Shown piece after piece: positions 43,901 to 56,104 of a DNA stretch of 64,000 bases (position 1 is its first letter; each line of letters starts with the position of its first letter). This DNA is from Myoxocephalus aenaeus (lineage: Eukaryota > Chordata > Actinopteri > Perciformes > Cottidae): positions 286,501 through 350,500 of the forward strand of contig JBAMJR010000068.1 in the NCBI GenBank assembly GCA_038501785.1, read 5' to 3'. Below the pieces are notes generated by a model. It was not told the origin of the DNA. It saw nothing but the letters and a program-made list of their open reading frames with translations, and did not search any database. A program made the position numbers and the translations under genes.

Positions 43901-46776
43901 GTCACCTGCAGAACGCCGCGCTCTCGTACACCCGCCTGCCCTGGATACCTGCAGCTGCACAGGAGATGCATTCAGGGGCAGAACTGGACTTCCTACATGG
44001 CTCCTGTTTGCTGTCGGTGCATGCAGTGGAGACAGTTATATTGGTGGAAGAATTACCACCAGAATTCCTACAAATTAAAAGCAATATTTCACACAGAACG
44101 GAAGCGAGGTAAAAAATGTGTTTTTCTCGAAAATCCCACGTGGCCCCGGCATGAAGCCCCATTTGGAGCCTCCTCTGTGTGCAGGTGGTGCACCAAATGA
44201 AGCGTGGAGTGCAAGACAACCCGACACAATAGCTCTGCAATGGTGTGAATGCATATTTTTCAGTTTGTACACACACTGTCTGAAGAGTAATAGTCGTACT
44301 TTGTGCACTTTACTCCCCTCTAGTACATTATATTGACAGGTGAGCCTCATATTCTGCTCCTGTATGTAAACTTTGCCAAACATTGCCACGTTGCGTTGTG
44401 CTTTGTTTGCTTACTGACTACTGACTTGTTTACAGACAAACTCACACTTTCGCTGTTGTACTTTTGGTTTTGTACCGGCTATAAAAAACCCACCGTGGTT
44501 CAAAGTCTTTGAATAAAAAGCTCTCGTGCCTCATGTGGGGGGAAATCCATTGATCTGCCATTACTAGTTACGGTTGCTGAGCCGTGATTGGATGATTTCC
44601 GCTCAGCAAATTGTCAAATTGCAGAAATGTCAGCGCTCTGTCGGCTGCTGCGTTCAGCGAGATATCCGTCCGTCCTTAAAGAAGGAGAGCCGCCAATTCC
44701 GTGATGGACGAGGTCAGGCCACGGACGCCAGACGTTAATGACCTAATTCATCTCTGTGATTCCGAACTTCCCATAAAAGCTTTAATGATTTTTGGATGTG
44801 GTGATCGGAGGGGCCGTTATAATGTGTTTGACTTCATCCCGACGTCGCCCTGGAATGGCTCTTGAATGGCTCCCGCAGTGTGTCTGCTGACATTACCGTC
44901 CCGCGCTGTCTGCCTCCCCGTGAGCACCTGCTGCTGCTAACACCCCTCAGCTGGTATACAATCACGGAGAGCAATCATCTGAACTAATGCTTCACGCTAG
45001 ATGGCTGCCTGTATCACTCCAGACCCAAAACCATGTTTAACATCTGGCGCCTGACAGCCAGCGTAACAGTCAAAGGCCGCGTCTTTTGGGGAGGATTTCA
45101 CACGGATCTGCCCGGATGGAGATAAATGAGAGAAAAATGATTCATTCCACCACACTTTTTCAATTGCAGGCATCCAGAATGTGCACTCTTTTGTGCCAGA
45201 ATATTCCTCTTTGTCTAACGGGCATCTCCAGTTTCTGAAAGGCGGCCGTGCCATGAATGCCATGCACATGAATCTCAATAAGTGCAGAGGCGTTGGTTCT
45301 ATTCAAGTGATGATTGTTCCTTCTCTCCCCAATCTGACTAACACCACTACTTGTCATTTGACAAAAGAGATGTTTTCATCCTTCACTCATTTCCCCATCT
45401 CCTTCGTCCTCGTCCTCCTCTCCTCTTCATTCTCCCAAGGTCTGCAGGCTGAATGCCCATAGAGTGGGTATCCAATGCATTCACACTGTGAATTCAGGGA
45501 GCTCTCCCTTTTATTAAGTGCAGAACAGATCAAGGTCCTGGACCCATGCAGACCAGGTCTGCAGCTCACTGGATGAAAGGAGCTGCAACAGACGAGTGGA
45601 ACGTATCTTTGATAGCCATCTTTAGCATCAACCCTGCAGAGAGCAGAGGGAGAGAGTGATGAAAGGGGGGAGTAATGGCAGCGTGCCTGAGAGGAAAGAC
45701 ACACAATGTATTGGGACCTAAATTTAAACTCTTTCACACTCACACTGCACACTCGCGAAAAACTGGGAGAAGAACACAACTCAATTTGCGAAAGAAACCG
45801 GGCCTCTCTCAAACGAAAAGCAAATTTTGGGAAGGTTTAATCAATTTTTCTGTGAAACTCGGAAAAAATATGTGCCAAATTTCATCTGTTTAGTTCATTC
45901 TTCAAGCAGGAAAAGAAGCAAAGCGAGTGAGAGGAAGTGTGAAGGCCTGTGTGTGTGTCTGTGTGTTTATTAGTGTGTGTGTGCATGGGAGTGGACCGTC
46001 TCAGTCGCCACACAAATCCAATTCAACTCCGCAGAGCGTTGATGCGGCGCGTGCATTTCCCTCCCGTGCACCTGCGATGAAGACAATTTAAATACATCTG
46101 CATGCAAACAAGACAATGCAGCAATTTGCATTTTGAGCTCAACGGGTAGGAAACACACCTCGAGGAGGAACGTCCATACATTAAACCAACGTCCCCGCTC
46201 GGCCGTGCTTTTCCACCGGGTTCTTCCCCGTAGCGGCGCTCCTTTCCCCCATAATCCCTACGCTGATCACCTGTTCTCCACAATCCTCTGTCTGCGTCAG
46301 TCCATTAGGAAGCCATTAGACACCTTGTTGTGTCCTCCACTCAATTAGCGCGCACATCAACCAAACCTGTCATCGTAATTGGATTTTTGTTTGTTTTTTG
46401 TGTGCAAAAGCTGCAAGGTAAGAAAGATCTGCGGTGTATTAATGAATCTACCTGTGTCTTCTCTCCAATTAATACACATCCACAAGGCAAACAAAGGCAC
46501 ACGATGCCTCTTCCTGTTCTTCTTTGCAGCTCTTAATAATAAACAGAACGACTCATCGGTCGTGATGGAAGGCCTCGCCATGCTGTACCCACAATGCAAC
46601 AGAGACTAGCTTCATGGGCCAAAGAGCCGGTGAGAGGTGTCTCCTGCTGTCCGGTGTGTGGGAGGACACACAGACCTTCCTCTTTCTGTCGGCAGCGTTC
46701 CTCTTCCAGTCCTGTCCGACCCCGTTCCCTCGCCGCCAGAATCAGATCCTCGCCGTGAGCGAGATGAACACGTGTG
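40970..46776. other. intergenic sequence
   Basis: Mostly unique DNA without a recognisable gene. A CTC/GAG-rich low-complexity patch lies at about 41550-41660. Longer - strand frames at 42662-43192 and 43570-43971 show no family signature or codon pattern and are probably chance. 44560-44850 and 46000-46200 have conserved-element-like composition. Confidence 0.4.
44560..44850. promoter_or_regulatory. candidate conserved non-coding element
   Basis: Unique sequence with a CCAAT-type gtgattggatgatttccgc, cgttaatgacctaattcatc and cataaaagctttaatgattt. About 4.5 kb upstream of olfm1 exon A. Composition-based only. Confidence 0.25.
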
Positions 46777-47397
46777 ATGGGAAAATATCTATATGCTGTA
46801 TTTTAAAGTTAAATCTCTGAATGTAACTGATGTTTCAATATGATGTGCTTAGATCAATAATTAACGACTGAAAAACATGTTTTTCTAAAGTTCGTGAAGG
46901 CATTCAGGTTCATGCTACCTGATAAAACCCCCAAGGGGCCAATGACTTGGTTTTAAGGACAATGACTTGATTTTAAGGCTAATAACCTGTTTACAGAACG
47001 TTCAAAGTACGCTGATAAAAACTCTGAGAGGCTAATGACTTGTTTTATATAACATTCAAGGCACGAACCACGCAGGAGGAACAGATGGAAATGCTGACAT
47101 GGGACACACAGTCCAACGTACATCACGTGTTCGTTCTAACAGGAACCAATCAGGGATGAGATGGATCGTGAGAGGATGGTCCTCTAAAATTGTATAATAC
47201 TGACTGTTTTTAGCAATAATCTTTGTGGAAACCTGTGCAGACATTGTTGATTGATGGCTGTTCAACTTTCTTCCTGCTTGCAAGCATTCAATAAACTGAC
47301 AGAGGCATCTTGTCCAGTGAAACTCTGCTTGTGTTTTTCCATTTTTGATTGAGACCTTTTTGAGCTTTCCTCCCGAACGACATAGAATTATTTCCAT
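46777..47397. mobile_element. MITE-like element, third and longest copy
   Basis: Same family as 22123 and 25872: starts atgggaaaatatctatatgc, contains gatgtgcttagatcaataat and repeated gccaatgacttggttttaag units, and ends atagaattatttccat. The terminal 16 bp are inverted repeats of each other with a few mismatches. It is 621 bp against 357 bp in the 25904 copy. The extra sequence includes a tttaaggctaataacctg region and an internal block around 47100-47320. Confidence 0.65.
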
Positions 47398-48780
47398 TAC
47401 ACACGCGGCGCACGGCGGCTGGAAAGCATCACGGGAGCTGCAAACACAATCAGACGGCATACACGGGAAGCAACGGATCATTCCTGGAGTTTGACCTTCC
47501 TTTGCTCCGTTCAGGTGTCCAGATCTGCAGCCAAAAAAAGCTGCTAGCAGACAAATGAGAGTCCACATTAAGGGATGCAGATCTATGAACTCGCCCCGGT
47601 TCCATTATGAGGTGATTTATGCATCTCGGTGCCACCAGAAGGGAATTCATTCCAGCTGAGAGTCTATCTACGGGCCACTGAGCTATCAGCGCGTAATGAG
47701 GATCAGACGGTCGGCCTCAGACCCACGTGACGCCCAATTAAGAGCCTATCGTTGACGTCCTCTCTGGGTCCGTCCCGCCCTCACAGAGCGGCTGCTATCA
47801 GAGTCTTCCACACGAGGCACACGGCGCACTGATAACAAGAGGAATGTGTATTAAGTTATTAATAAAGGACACATTTGGTCGGATACAAATGCTGTTTGTC
47901 CCGCCCTCACAGGAGCAACAAGGTCAGGGAGATGTCAATCAAACTCTGTACTCGCCCACACAGTCCTGAAGAGGTCTAATCCTGCACAAATAAAATAGAG
48001 TAATCATTGTAGTGACGCTACACATTAGAGCTGATGCTGAGTCTTTATTTTCAGGTGGAGAGCAACACTGTACACATTTTGAGTTTTCTATATCTACATT
48101 TCAGGAATACTTTTGTACCCCATCACATTAAATTGTCAGTATACTTTAAAGATTACGACTACATACCGCTGATGAAACGTATATCAATGCCAACATAGGG
48201 ATGCATTAGTATAATAATCAAATGCTAATAATATAGGTATTATGTCAAATGAAACATGCCGATCAAGACTTTTTGCTGCGAATATTTGTACTTAAGTACA
48301 GTTATGAATGCATGACTTTGACCTGTATTGTACTGTGTTTTATTTATTGTTATGTACTTTTACTTCAATAGAAGATCTCAACTCCAAGCCCCCAAAACGA
48401 CAACGTTGGGTCCAAAAGAAAACATTGTTTGCAGGGTTTTAACTTTACTGACCATATGGATTTTTATTTGTATTATTTCTAGTTGCATGTTTTTTTTTTT
48501 TTATATATATTTGTTTTTCAAGAAGATGAAATCATTTCGGTGGGAGTGCTCCAGAAAATACAACTTTTGTTTTCTTCTTCTTACATAATGCATGAGCCAT
48601 GAGATTAGTCATAGGTGTATACAGTACATTGGTGCTTCATGTGATGTATTTAAATGAAGAATGCCATTTTTTTATTTAAAGAAATCCTGTTGACTCGGCA
48701 ATGTATTCATCTATTTGATATATTTTGTATGAAAGGCCAGTTTACAGCAACGCATCCTCCCTCCTGCTCTCCTGCCAGTT
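47398..48780. other. intergenic sequence upstream of olfm1
   Basis: Unique sequence. 47600-47800 looks constrained by composition; 48000-48780 is AT-rich. No gene. Confidence 0.4.
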
Positions 48781-49337
48781 TAAATCTCCCTCTCTCGGCG
48801 ATGCTACTTCCGTTTTCATCTCCATGTACCGCGCCGTCACTCTCATTTTTTTTTCTCCCTTCCATCGAGAGCTTCCACGGCAGGCTCGAGGCGGGGAGCT
48901 AAACTTTTGGCAATACCAGAGCGCAGGTTTTTGATCGCGGTGTGCGTCCGTGCGTGCGTCCGTGCGTCCGGCAGTGTGTGTGTGTGTGCGCGCGTCTCCA
49001 TCCCGGTGCTCATCACCCACCTCGGTCCGCCGCAGCGAGGCTCACCGCGCGGCCACGAAGGAACCCGAACGGGGAGGAGAGAAGCGCCGAAGATACAGAG
49101 ACACCGAGCCACAGCCTCCCGTTAGGACATGAATATGACTGCGTGAAACCGAGCCGCCGCTATCTGCCACCGGGCTGCTGAGGGAGCAAATATTCATAAT
49201 AATAAGAAGAGTAATAAAGACAGAGAGAGAGAGAGAGAATCCAGCGACTCGCGACGCAAAAGAGAGCCGGGAGGAGAGCATCGCCGTGGGACTGGATCTG
49301 CATGTGAGACCGCTGGTCCACTCACCGGAGGCAAGAG
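48781..49337 (+). promoter_or_regulatory. olfm1: olfm1 promoter A / 5' UTR region
   Basis: GC content and CpG density rise here relative to upstream. The stretch just before the first coding exon includes GT and GA runs and a short upstream ORF (ATG at 49129, five codons). No clear TATA box, so the start site cannot be placed. It drives the A-type first exon (inference from position). Confidence 0.4.
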
Positions 49338-49403
49338 ATGCAGCCCGCGAGCAAGATCCTGAGTCTGGTTCTCCTCATCTTCATGGGCACAGAACTCACC
49401 CAA
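49338..49403 (+). CDS. olfm1: olfm1 alternative first exon A (signal peptide)
   Basis: Twenty-two codons, MQPASKILSLVLLI then FMGTELTQ, ending in phase 0 before gtaggt. This matches the N-terminus of the A-type pancortin/noelin isoforms, a cleavable signal peptide with a hydrophobic core (ILSLVLLIF). The ATG has a purine at -3. It splices to the exon at 55181 (VLPANPEES), skipping exon B. It encodes the N-terminus of AMY and AMZ forms; the product is secreted. Confidence 0.92.
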
Positions 49404-51652
49404 GTAGGTTTTTATTTTTTATTTTTTGTAATAAATAAATAAAAGCAACACAAAAAATGAAATAAAAAAAGAAAGCCAGAGGGTTAATTGGCTTCATATC
49501 CACGGGAGAGAGAGAGAGATTATCCTCTTATACCCCGCATCGTTTAAAAACAAAACAAAAACAAGGGTCCCCGTGAATTAGCTGCTTAACCAGATTACCG
49601 GGCGGGATTACATGATGTGCTTGCCGGGCGCGGGCAGATCCAGAGCCCGGGCACGGTGTCCCCACCACGGGGAGGAGAGAGCGGGGTGACTGCATGAGCT
49701 GTGAGAATAACCCACTGCAGGGCTTTCTGCTCGGATACAATATGTTGCCTGTAGCCTTTTTTATTTATTTAAACAATAAAAAAAGGCCATTGTTGACTGG
49801 GCTGCAATGCTTTTGAATCAGAGCTTCCACAATCACATGCAGTGTCTCAAAGAAGGTGTTCTGAGCTCCATGAGTGTGACTTACTGTCTGCTGGGAGAGG
49901 GAAGGGAGGAATAAAAAGAACATGTAGTCCAACAATGTAAAGCCACCCGGCTCAGCAGTAGTAAACAAATGTAGCAGTCAATTAAATGCATCTCTGTGAT
50001 GCTTTACTGGAGCTGCTAATGACTTCCTGCTATTGGAGAGGCCATTTGCAGCAGTACATATAATAGTTAGTGTAGCATGAAGCTGTTGCCTTCATAAATC
50101 CTCACAGACAGCGTTATGTGTGTGTGTGTGTGTGTGTGTGTGTGGTTTGTTTAGGCCCTGTCACCACCGGATTGAAGAATCTGACGATGTAATTGCCCCA
50201 TGCCTGAACAGAGAGTCACATTTCATTTTTGCTTCTCTCTTGTGTGAATCCAATTGTGTTTGGTAATTGGAGACCGGAAAAGAAAAACAAATATAAAAAA
50301 ACAACAAATCTGCCACAGAGGTATATCAATAAATTATCCTCTGCTCCCAGAGTGACTGTAATACATCTCCAAGTGACACACTCAATAAAACGTGTTGGAA
50401 GTGCGGCTGCTGGCCCTGGTAACCAATGCGTTGGAAGGAATATTGATGTAATATTACCTTGACACACAAATATGCCGGCGATATTGATTCCAGCCTGTGT
50501 GCCGTGAGCAGAAACATTTCATATTCATAAAGGCAAACGGCATTCATGTGGAATTACACACGGTTATTGCTGGGTGCCATGCTATCCTCCCCACCCTGTA
50601 GACTGAAGCGTCCCACAATGTGGACGCCTGTAATCTGAACTGGACATGAGTTGTGCAGCCGGGGAGAGTGCACAAAAAAAAAATATGCTGACGCGGTGGA
50701 ACAATGGCGCTATATATGCACTGATTGATGGAAGCCATCAGCCGGGAGGAGGCAGAGGAAGCGAGAGCGTGTTTCACTTTGGTTTTGGTGACAGTCGGGC
50801 GTGGGGTCAAGGGGAGGTGCGTTACAGTGACAGTGTTCCTCTGGTGTCATCTGTTTGAAGGTAAGTCGATGTAACACCAGAGACACTGACAGGCTCTATT
50901 TATACTGTAGGAACCCACGGTGCGCTCCACTGTGGGAAGGCCTCTCCACAGCTCCTCTCTGTTTGAAGACAGATATATATATAAAGTGAGAGGTGTATCA
51001 GGAGACAGAAACATAGAGATTGCCGGATTACTCACGAGCGCGGCCTCGACCTTTGCCCTCTGAACGGTGACGCGGAAAAAACCCTCGCTTCCAAAAAAGT
51101 CTCGCACGGTTTTCCGGCAGCTTGCGGCTCTTTTTCCTCAACATCTGTCCGAGGGAGCAGGAAAGGCGCCTGATTAGTAGCTGCGCTCTCCTCTTTAATT
51201 CCGCCCGCGTTTTTTTCTTTCTCCCACCACCTCCATCGTCGCCGCCGAAGGGTTTGACTCGGCGGCTCGGCGTTCCCACAGAGGAGGAGGACGGCGAGCG
51301 AGGCTCCCATCTGCTCCTCAGCTCCTGCTCCTTCAGGGCCTCCACATCCTGCAGCATCGCACCGACACCTGACGGCACAGATGGCACATACCAGCACACA
51401 CACACACACACACACACACACCGTGCAAAGGTTAACACCCGCACATGTCGGGGTTCTAGATGCACGATTGAGAATGCATTTATTTGTATATTTTTAAAAA
51501 GAAAATCGCTTTTAATGTATGAAACCAGAGGAATCAATCCGTTTTTTAAATTTTTTTTATGTGAGAAACTGAGATGGAGTTGAGCTGAATTGCAATACGC
51601 GTGGCAGCTGGGGTTGAAGCTATTTATTATTCAGTATGGTTGGTGAAGCGAG

Positions 51653-51692
<40 letters not shown>

Positions 51693-53190
51693 ACGGTGCA
51701 TTGTGTGGATCACTTGCAGGCTGGAAATGTGATTTATTTTTATTGTTTAAGCATTTATTGCATTGTGACACTGTTTATCCTACTGTGTATAGATATATAG
51801 ATATATTATGATGCAATAGAGTACAACATCAGTCAGAAACACTATTATAGTTTAATATTAATTGCATTATATTATAAAGATGGGCTTGTTTGTCCCCAGA
51901 CAACTTTCACTGACCTTACATCTCTATTTTGGAGCTGCGTAAAGAGAACGGCACCACAGGTTCTCTTTAGTCACCATATAAGTGATCGACCCCTCTCTTA
52001 CAACGTCGTACTTCTGCAAGCTTTTCATGTCAGACCTCATAGGACACATCTCTCTCTAACTAGCCGGTGATTGATCGATGAATTGGTTTCTTCCATTGAG
52101 TCGGGGCGTCTCTCCTCACTGCACCTGTGTGGCTCTGCTGTGTTTACTACTGACTTCATATGAGAGGTGGGACCAAAGCGTTTGATCGTTTGCTTTCACC
52201 GCCATTGAAGCAGAATTGGATCCGCACCTGTGAGGCTGAGAAGAAAAGTGCACTCTCTCTGGAAGATGAAGATGATTAGAGGCCGGCTGCGCTGAGCGGC
52301 AGCGTATTAACAGGAGCCTCCGCACAGCGGCGAGACGACCCCTGCCGAGGCTTCAAAGTAATCTGTGGAGCCATCGCTACCGCGAGCTCTCACCTCGAAG
52401 GCCGTAAAGAAGTGGGGGAGCGAGGGATGAGAGGAGGAGAGAGGCAACTTTCTCTCCGTCTGTCTTTCAGTTTACCAGAAAACTGCATTATGGAGCCGAC
52501 AGAAATAGCTGTGGACACGGAGCCACTGGTGCTATTCTGGGGGCCCTCATGCATCATGCAGCATGCCGGGCCCTCGTCTGGAGCATTAGCGTCTGGCCCC
52601 GATGACAACCGGCTTATTAGTTATTTTTAAGAGATATTAGTCTTCACACAATCAGCCCCAATGTGGCTGCACTCCCGTTCTGACTCCATGCATTCGGTGC
52701 ATAAACGCACTGTAAAGTCATTAGAAAGTCTCTTTTCATCATGGACACTTTTTGCTTTCAACATATATACACATCATTATTATTGTTTGCATATTTTGTG
52801 TTGCTTCCTTGCATTTTGGATTTCTGCAACGCCCCAAATCAGCTACAAGATGGCGCCAGAGTCACGCGAATGAGGAGAAAAAGAAGACAAAAAAAGACAA
52901 GCTCTCCCTGTGTGTGTGTGTGAGCTCGAGGCATCCGGTTACCCGTCAATAACAACACGTAGCCCCGAGTCCTCACACCCCACTGCCGCCAAGATGCGAC
53001 ATTTTTGTTCCTGCACTCGTGACATGAGAGTGAGTGAGGTGCTCCTCAGTGATGGAGAGCATCCTCTCCTCTATGAGGAGGAGGAGGAGGAGGAGGAGGA
53101 GGAAGACATGTCACCATGAAACAACCCCCCCCAGCAATCAGGGTCGGCCGACCTCAGCCGCACTGCTCATTGTCATTCCCTCCGGATGAG
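49404..53190 (+). other. olfm1: olfm1 intron 1 (between first exons A and B)
   Basis: Contains GT (about 50118-50143), AC (51397-51421) and GA (51655-51688) microsatellites. A GC-rich segment at 51030-51390 has open frames on several strands. A unique block at 52480-52640 (agccactggtgctattctgg; tcatgcatcatgcagcatgc) has conserved-element-like composition. No coding exon supported. Confidence 0.5.
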
Positions 53191-53539
53191 CCAATCAGGC
53201 GCAACCCCAGATATGACCACGAGGAGCGCAACCTGGCTGACATCACTGCGTCTGGCGATACGGATGGATCCGTAGTACCTCCTCCTCTCCTCCCCTCCAT
53301 CCGGGTAGCCGCCTCCGTGTGTGTAGTCCGTGGCACTTCATCACAGAGCGCACTGAGATAGTAACGGGGACCCGGAGAGGCGGCGGCAGAGCGCGGGACG
53401 ACGCAGGCAGAGGAGCTATCATCATCATCATCACCCAGCAGAGGCTCTTCTTCTTCTTTATCTTCCACTGGAGCAAAAGCGTTGCAGTTTTTCTTTTCTT
53501 TTGTGGGGGTTTTGTTCTTTTTCCACCTCCGTCCGGGTC

Positions 53540-53576
<37 letters not shown>

Positions 53577-53600
53577 GTCCGACTCAGTGCTTCGTCGGAG
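53191..53600 (+). promoter_or_regulatory. olfm1: olfm1 promoter B region
   Basis: A CCAAT box in gagccaatcaggcg (53191), a CRE-like tgacatcactgcgtc near 53239 and GC-rich sequence follow one another about 600 bp upstream of the exon B start codon. A (TC)n lies at about 53540-53574. No TATA box seen. The order suggests a TATA-less, CCAAT/CRE-type neuronal promoter, starting somewhere in 53270-53420 (inference). Confidence 0.4.
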
Positions 53601-53714
53601 ATGTCCAAAAAAAGACCTGGCGCGCCGGAGTCCCGGGTGGTGGATCAGCAGCAAGCCGCTCCGGGAGCCATGACGCGCCTACCTCGCTTCTCACCGGAGG
53701 GGTCTGTAGAATGA
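53601..53714 (+). other. upstream ORF in the exon B leader
   Basis: ATG at 53601 begins a 37-codon frame (MSKKRPGAPESRVVDQQQ, then AAPGAMTR) stopping at 53712-53714. A second short frame starts at 53711, overlapping as ATGA, and ends at 53764. Both lie upstream of the exon B start at 53816 and are out of its frame. If transcribed, they could repress translation of the B isoforms. Whether they are peptides or just leader is unknown. Confidence 0.4.
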
Positions 53715-53815
53715 AAACGGCTTCTTTTTTTTTAATAAAAAAAAAAAAAAAAAATCATAAATAATTTTTTTTTAAAAAGAGCGGAAATAAAAAAGTCCCG
53801 AGCTGCCGCGCAAAG

Positions 53816-53965
53816 ATGTCGGTTCCTTTGCTGAAGATCGGCGTCGTGCTCAGCACCATGGCGATGATCACCAACTGGATGTCGCAGACCCTCCCCTCTC
53901 TGGTGGGGCTCAACACCACCAAGCTCACGGCGGCGCAGGGAGGGTACCCGGACCGGAGCACGGGA
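53816..53965 (+). CDS. olfm1: olfm1 alternative first exon B
   Basis: Fifty codons, MSVPLLKIGVVLSTMAMITN, WMSQTLPSLVGLNTTKL, then TAAQGGYPDRSTG, donor gtaagt, phase 0. This is the B-type N-terminus of noelin-1 (human MSVPLLKIGVVLSTMAMITN, from memory). The hydrophobic stretch acts as signal sequence and NTT is a potential N-glycosylation site. It splices to the exon at 55181 just as exon A does. The ATG has A at -3. A homopolymer A run (about 53740-53756) precedes it in the leader. Confidence 0.94.
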
Positions 53966-55180
53966 GTAAGTGCGCAAGTTTGGCATCTGTCCTATGCGGC
54001 TGGTTGGGAGGGGGGATGGAGGAGGAGGAGGGGTGGGGGGGGTGTGGCATTTTTTTTACATTGTAATTCAAACCCAGTGCCAGCCAGATGTGCGGAGTTC
54101 TGTCAACGTGACGCGCGCAAAAGTGGAAGAAAAAAAAAGAAGCGCCACTTGGAGAGGCTTCATAGAGATGTTCTGGTCTGAGGAGGCTCCAGCTGTCCCT
54201 GTTGCACTAAGTGGAAAGTTATCGGTCGGCTCTGGTATTTATATGAAATAAGGAGATCCACGCTAGAGTAATAACTGATTGACATGAGACATTTCCAAGC
54301 AGTTCATAATTCCCCCCCTGTCTGAAACAGCAGGCGGTCCTCTTCATCCTCCCTCCTCCAGCCTGTGTGAATGAGAGAGGCGTTCAAAGCCCCCGGTTCT
54401 GTTCCGGAGTCAAGATGAAGCGTCTCTTTGTTCTGCCTCTGAGCCGGGTGATGATGCGAGCGCTCCGTCAAGTGGAGGTCTGCGCTGACATCTAGAACAA
54501 CGCTGTTGACGGCAAAGCAGTGAACCGATATTCAGTCAGCTATCCTGTGTTTGTTGTTGTGTGATTATGAGAAGATTCAAGCATTTCTTTCATGACTTAT
54601 GCACACTGGCACGTCAAGCTGCTTGATAGTGATGTTCTTTGGCTTGTCAGCAGAAAGAAAGCAGAGGTGGTTGCTCCTTTTTGGGGGATTTTGTGAATCT
54701 CTAATTGTCTCAATCAGCAGATCTGTCCAATGCTTGTATTATTTATCGCTGATGCAGTGATGACAATCCTCTTCAAAGTCACGCACTCAGTCTCATCTGA
54801 TCAGCAGGTTACTCTCTCTCTCTCTCGGGGAGAAAGAAACAGAAAACCTTCTCTCTGACGTAGACGTTGCGCTCCACGCGTTCACACTCCGGCCCGCTGG
54901 AGAGATGGGCGTCGCTCCAGCTGGCTTGATTGGCTGCTCTCTCTTTGTGTGGCTTCACACGCTCTGTGATGCTGCAAAGCGGGTGGAGCCTGGCGGCTTG
55001 TGGTGTCCTGATGGTGATGAATGCAATGCGGCTCTAGCGAGGCACAGTGCCCTTAATGAGGGGGGGGGGGAAATAGCAGCAAAGTGACCTTTGTCATTTT
55101 TATAGACAGACGCGTAAAGGACGTGTTTTTGTGGTACCAACTTGCCCTTCTCTTCTGTTTGTCCCCTCCTTTGTCCTCAG
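53966..55180 (+). other. olfm1: olfm1 intron after exon B
   Basis: 1215 bp, G-rich near the donor and otherwise unique. Ends ttgtcctcag. No extra exon seen. Confidence 0.55.
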
Positions 55181-55330
55181 GTGTTGCCGGCGAACCCGGA
55201 GGAGTCGTGGCAGGTGTACAGCTCGGCCCAGGATAGCGAGGGGAGGTGTGTGTGCACTGTGGTCGCGCCCCAGCAGTCCATGTGTTCACGGGACGCCCGC
55301 ACCAAACAACTGAGGCAGCTGCTGGAGAAG
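55181..55330 (+). CDS. olfm1: olfm1 exon 2 (M region, first part)
   Basis: Fifty codons, VLPANPEESWQVYSSAQDSE, GRCVCTVVAPQQSMCSRDAR, TKQLRQLLEK, phase 0 on both sides, donor gtgatc. Shared by all isoforms. It holds the N-terminal cysteines (CVC and MC) that make inter-chain disulfides in the noelin tetramer (family knowledge) and the start of the coiled coil (TKQLRQLLEK). Confidence 0.95.
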
Positions 55331-55948
55331 GTGATCGCCGCTCGTAGCCATCAAAGTCGTACAATACCCAGAGTGCTCCTTTTAAACTAGTACATCACAC
55401 GCACGGCGTGCCCGTTGGACGCGAGCAGGAATCGTGCTCTAATGAGCTCCCTGGAAACCTAACATGCGTCGTCATGGGAGGCAGAAACACGCCGTGAGTT
55501 TCTATTGTTGCACAGAACAGAAGCAACACCTCTAATGATGCAACGCGGCCCCAATGCACATAGACTGGTGGCGGTAAAAGGAACATTTAAGCACATTTAT
55601 GGAAGAAAACAACCTTTTTTTAATCCCAAAATGTAGTTGATCCCCACAAAATACTACAGACATCAACAGCTATGTCGTGAATAAACAGAAGATGTGCCAA
55701 GATTCTGGCGTTTTGGAGAAACCAAATGTCTTAACAGTATGCGTTCCACACTTCCACCATGTGTTCGAGGCCCCTGACTAGTTGGCCTGATGTCAGAGTT
55801 TGTGCGTCACTGCGAGATAAAGCCAAAACAACATATTGACAGTCTGCTGCGTTTCCCCTGCATCTGACATTCATCGCTACAAGTAGACGGTCATGAAGTA
55901 GAGAGTGACTCCATGACTCCAATGTGTCCCCCTGTATCTCCACCGCAG
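55331..55948 (+). other. olfm1: olfm1 intron
   Basis: 618 bp, unique; ends ccaccgcag. Nothing else seen. Confidence 0.55.
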
Positions 55949-56104
55949 GTCCAGAACATGACCCAGTCCATCCAGGTCCTGGACCAGCGGACCCAGAGGG
56001 ACCTGCAGTACGTGGAGAAGATGGAGGTCCAGCTACGCGGTCTGGAGACCAAGTTCAGGCAGGTGGAGGAGAACCACAAGCAGAACATTGCCAAGCAATA
56101 CAAG
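55949..56104 (+). CDS. olfm1: olfm1 exon 3 (M region, coiled coil)
   Basis: Fifty-two codons, VQNMTQSIQVLDQRTQRDLQ, YVEKMEVQLRGLETKFRQVE, ENHKQNIAKQYK, donor gtacag. Coiled-coil part of noelin with an NMT glycosylation sequon. It ends in phase 0. It is followed either by the exon at 58044 (AIKAKM..., Z forms) or by the Gly-stop exon at 57230 (Y forms). Confidence 0.95.

Noticed and set aside
47056..47568. 170-codon - strand ORF
   Set aside because: Crosses the end of the MITE-like element into unrelated unique sequence; no coherent protein.
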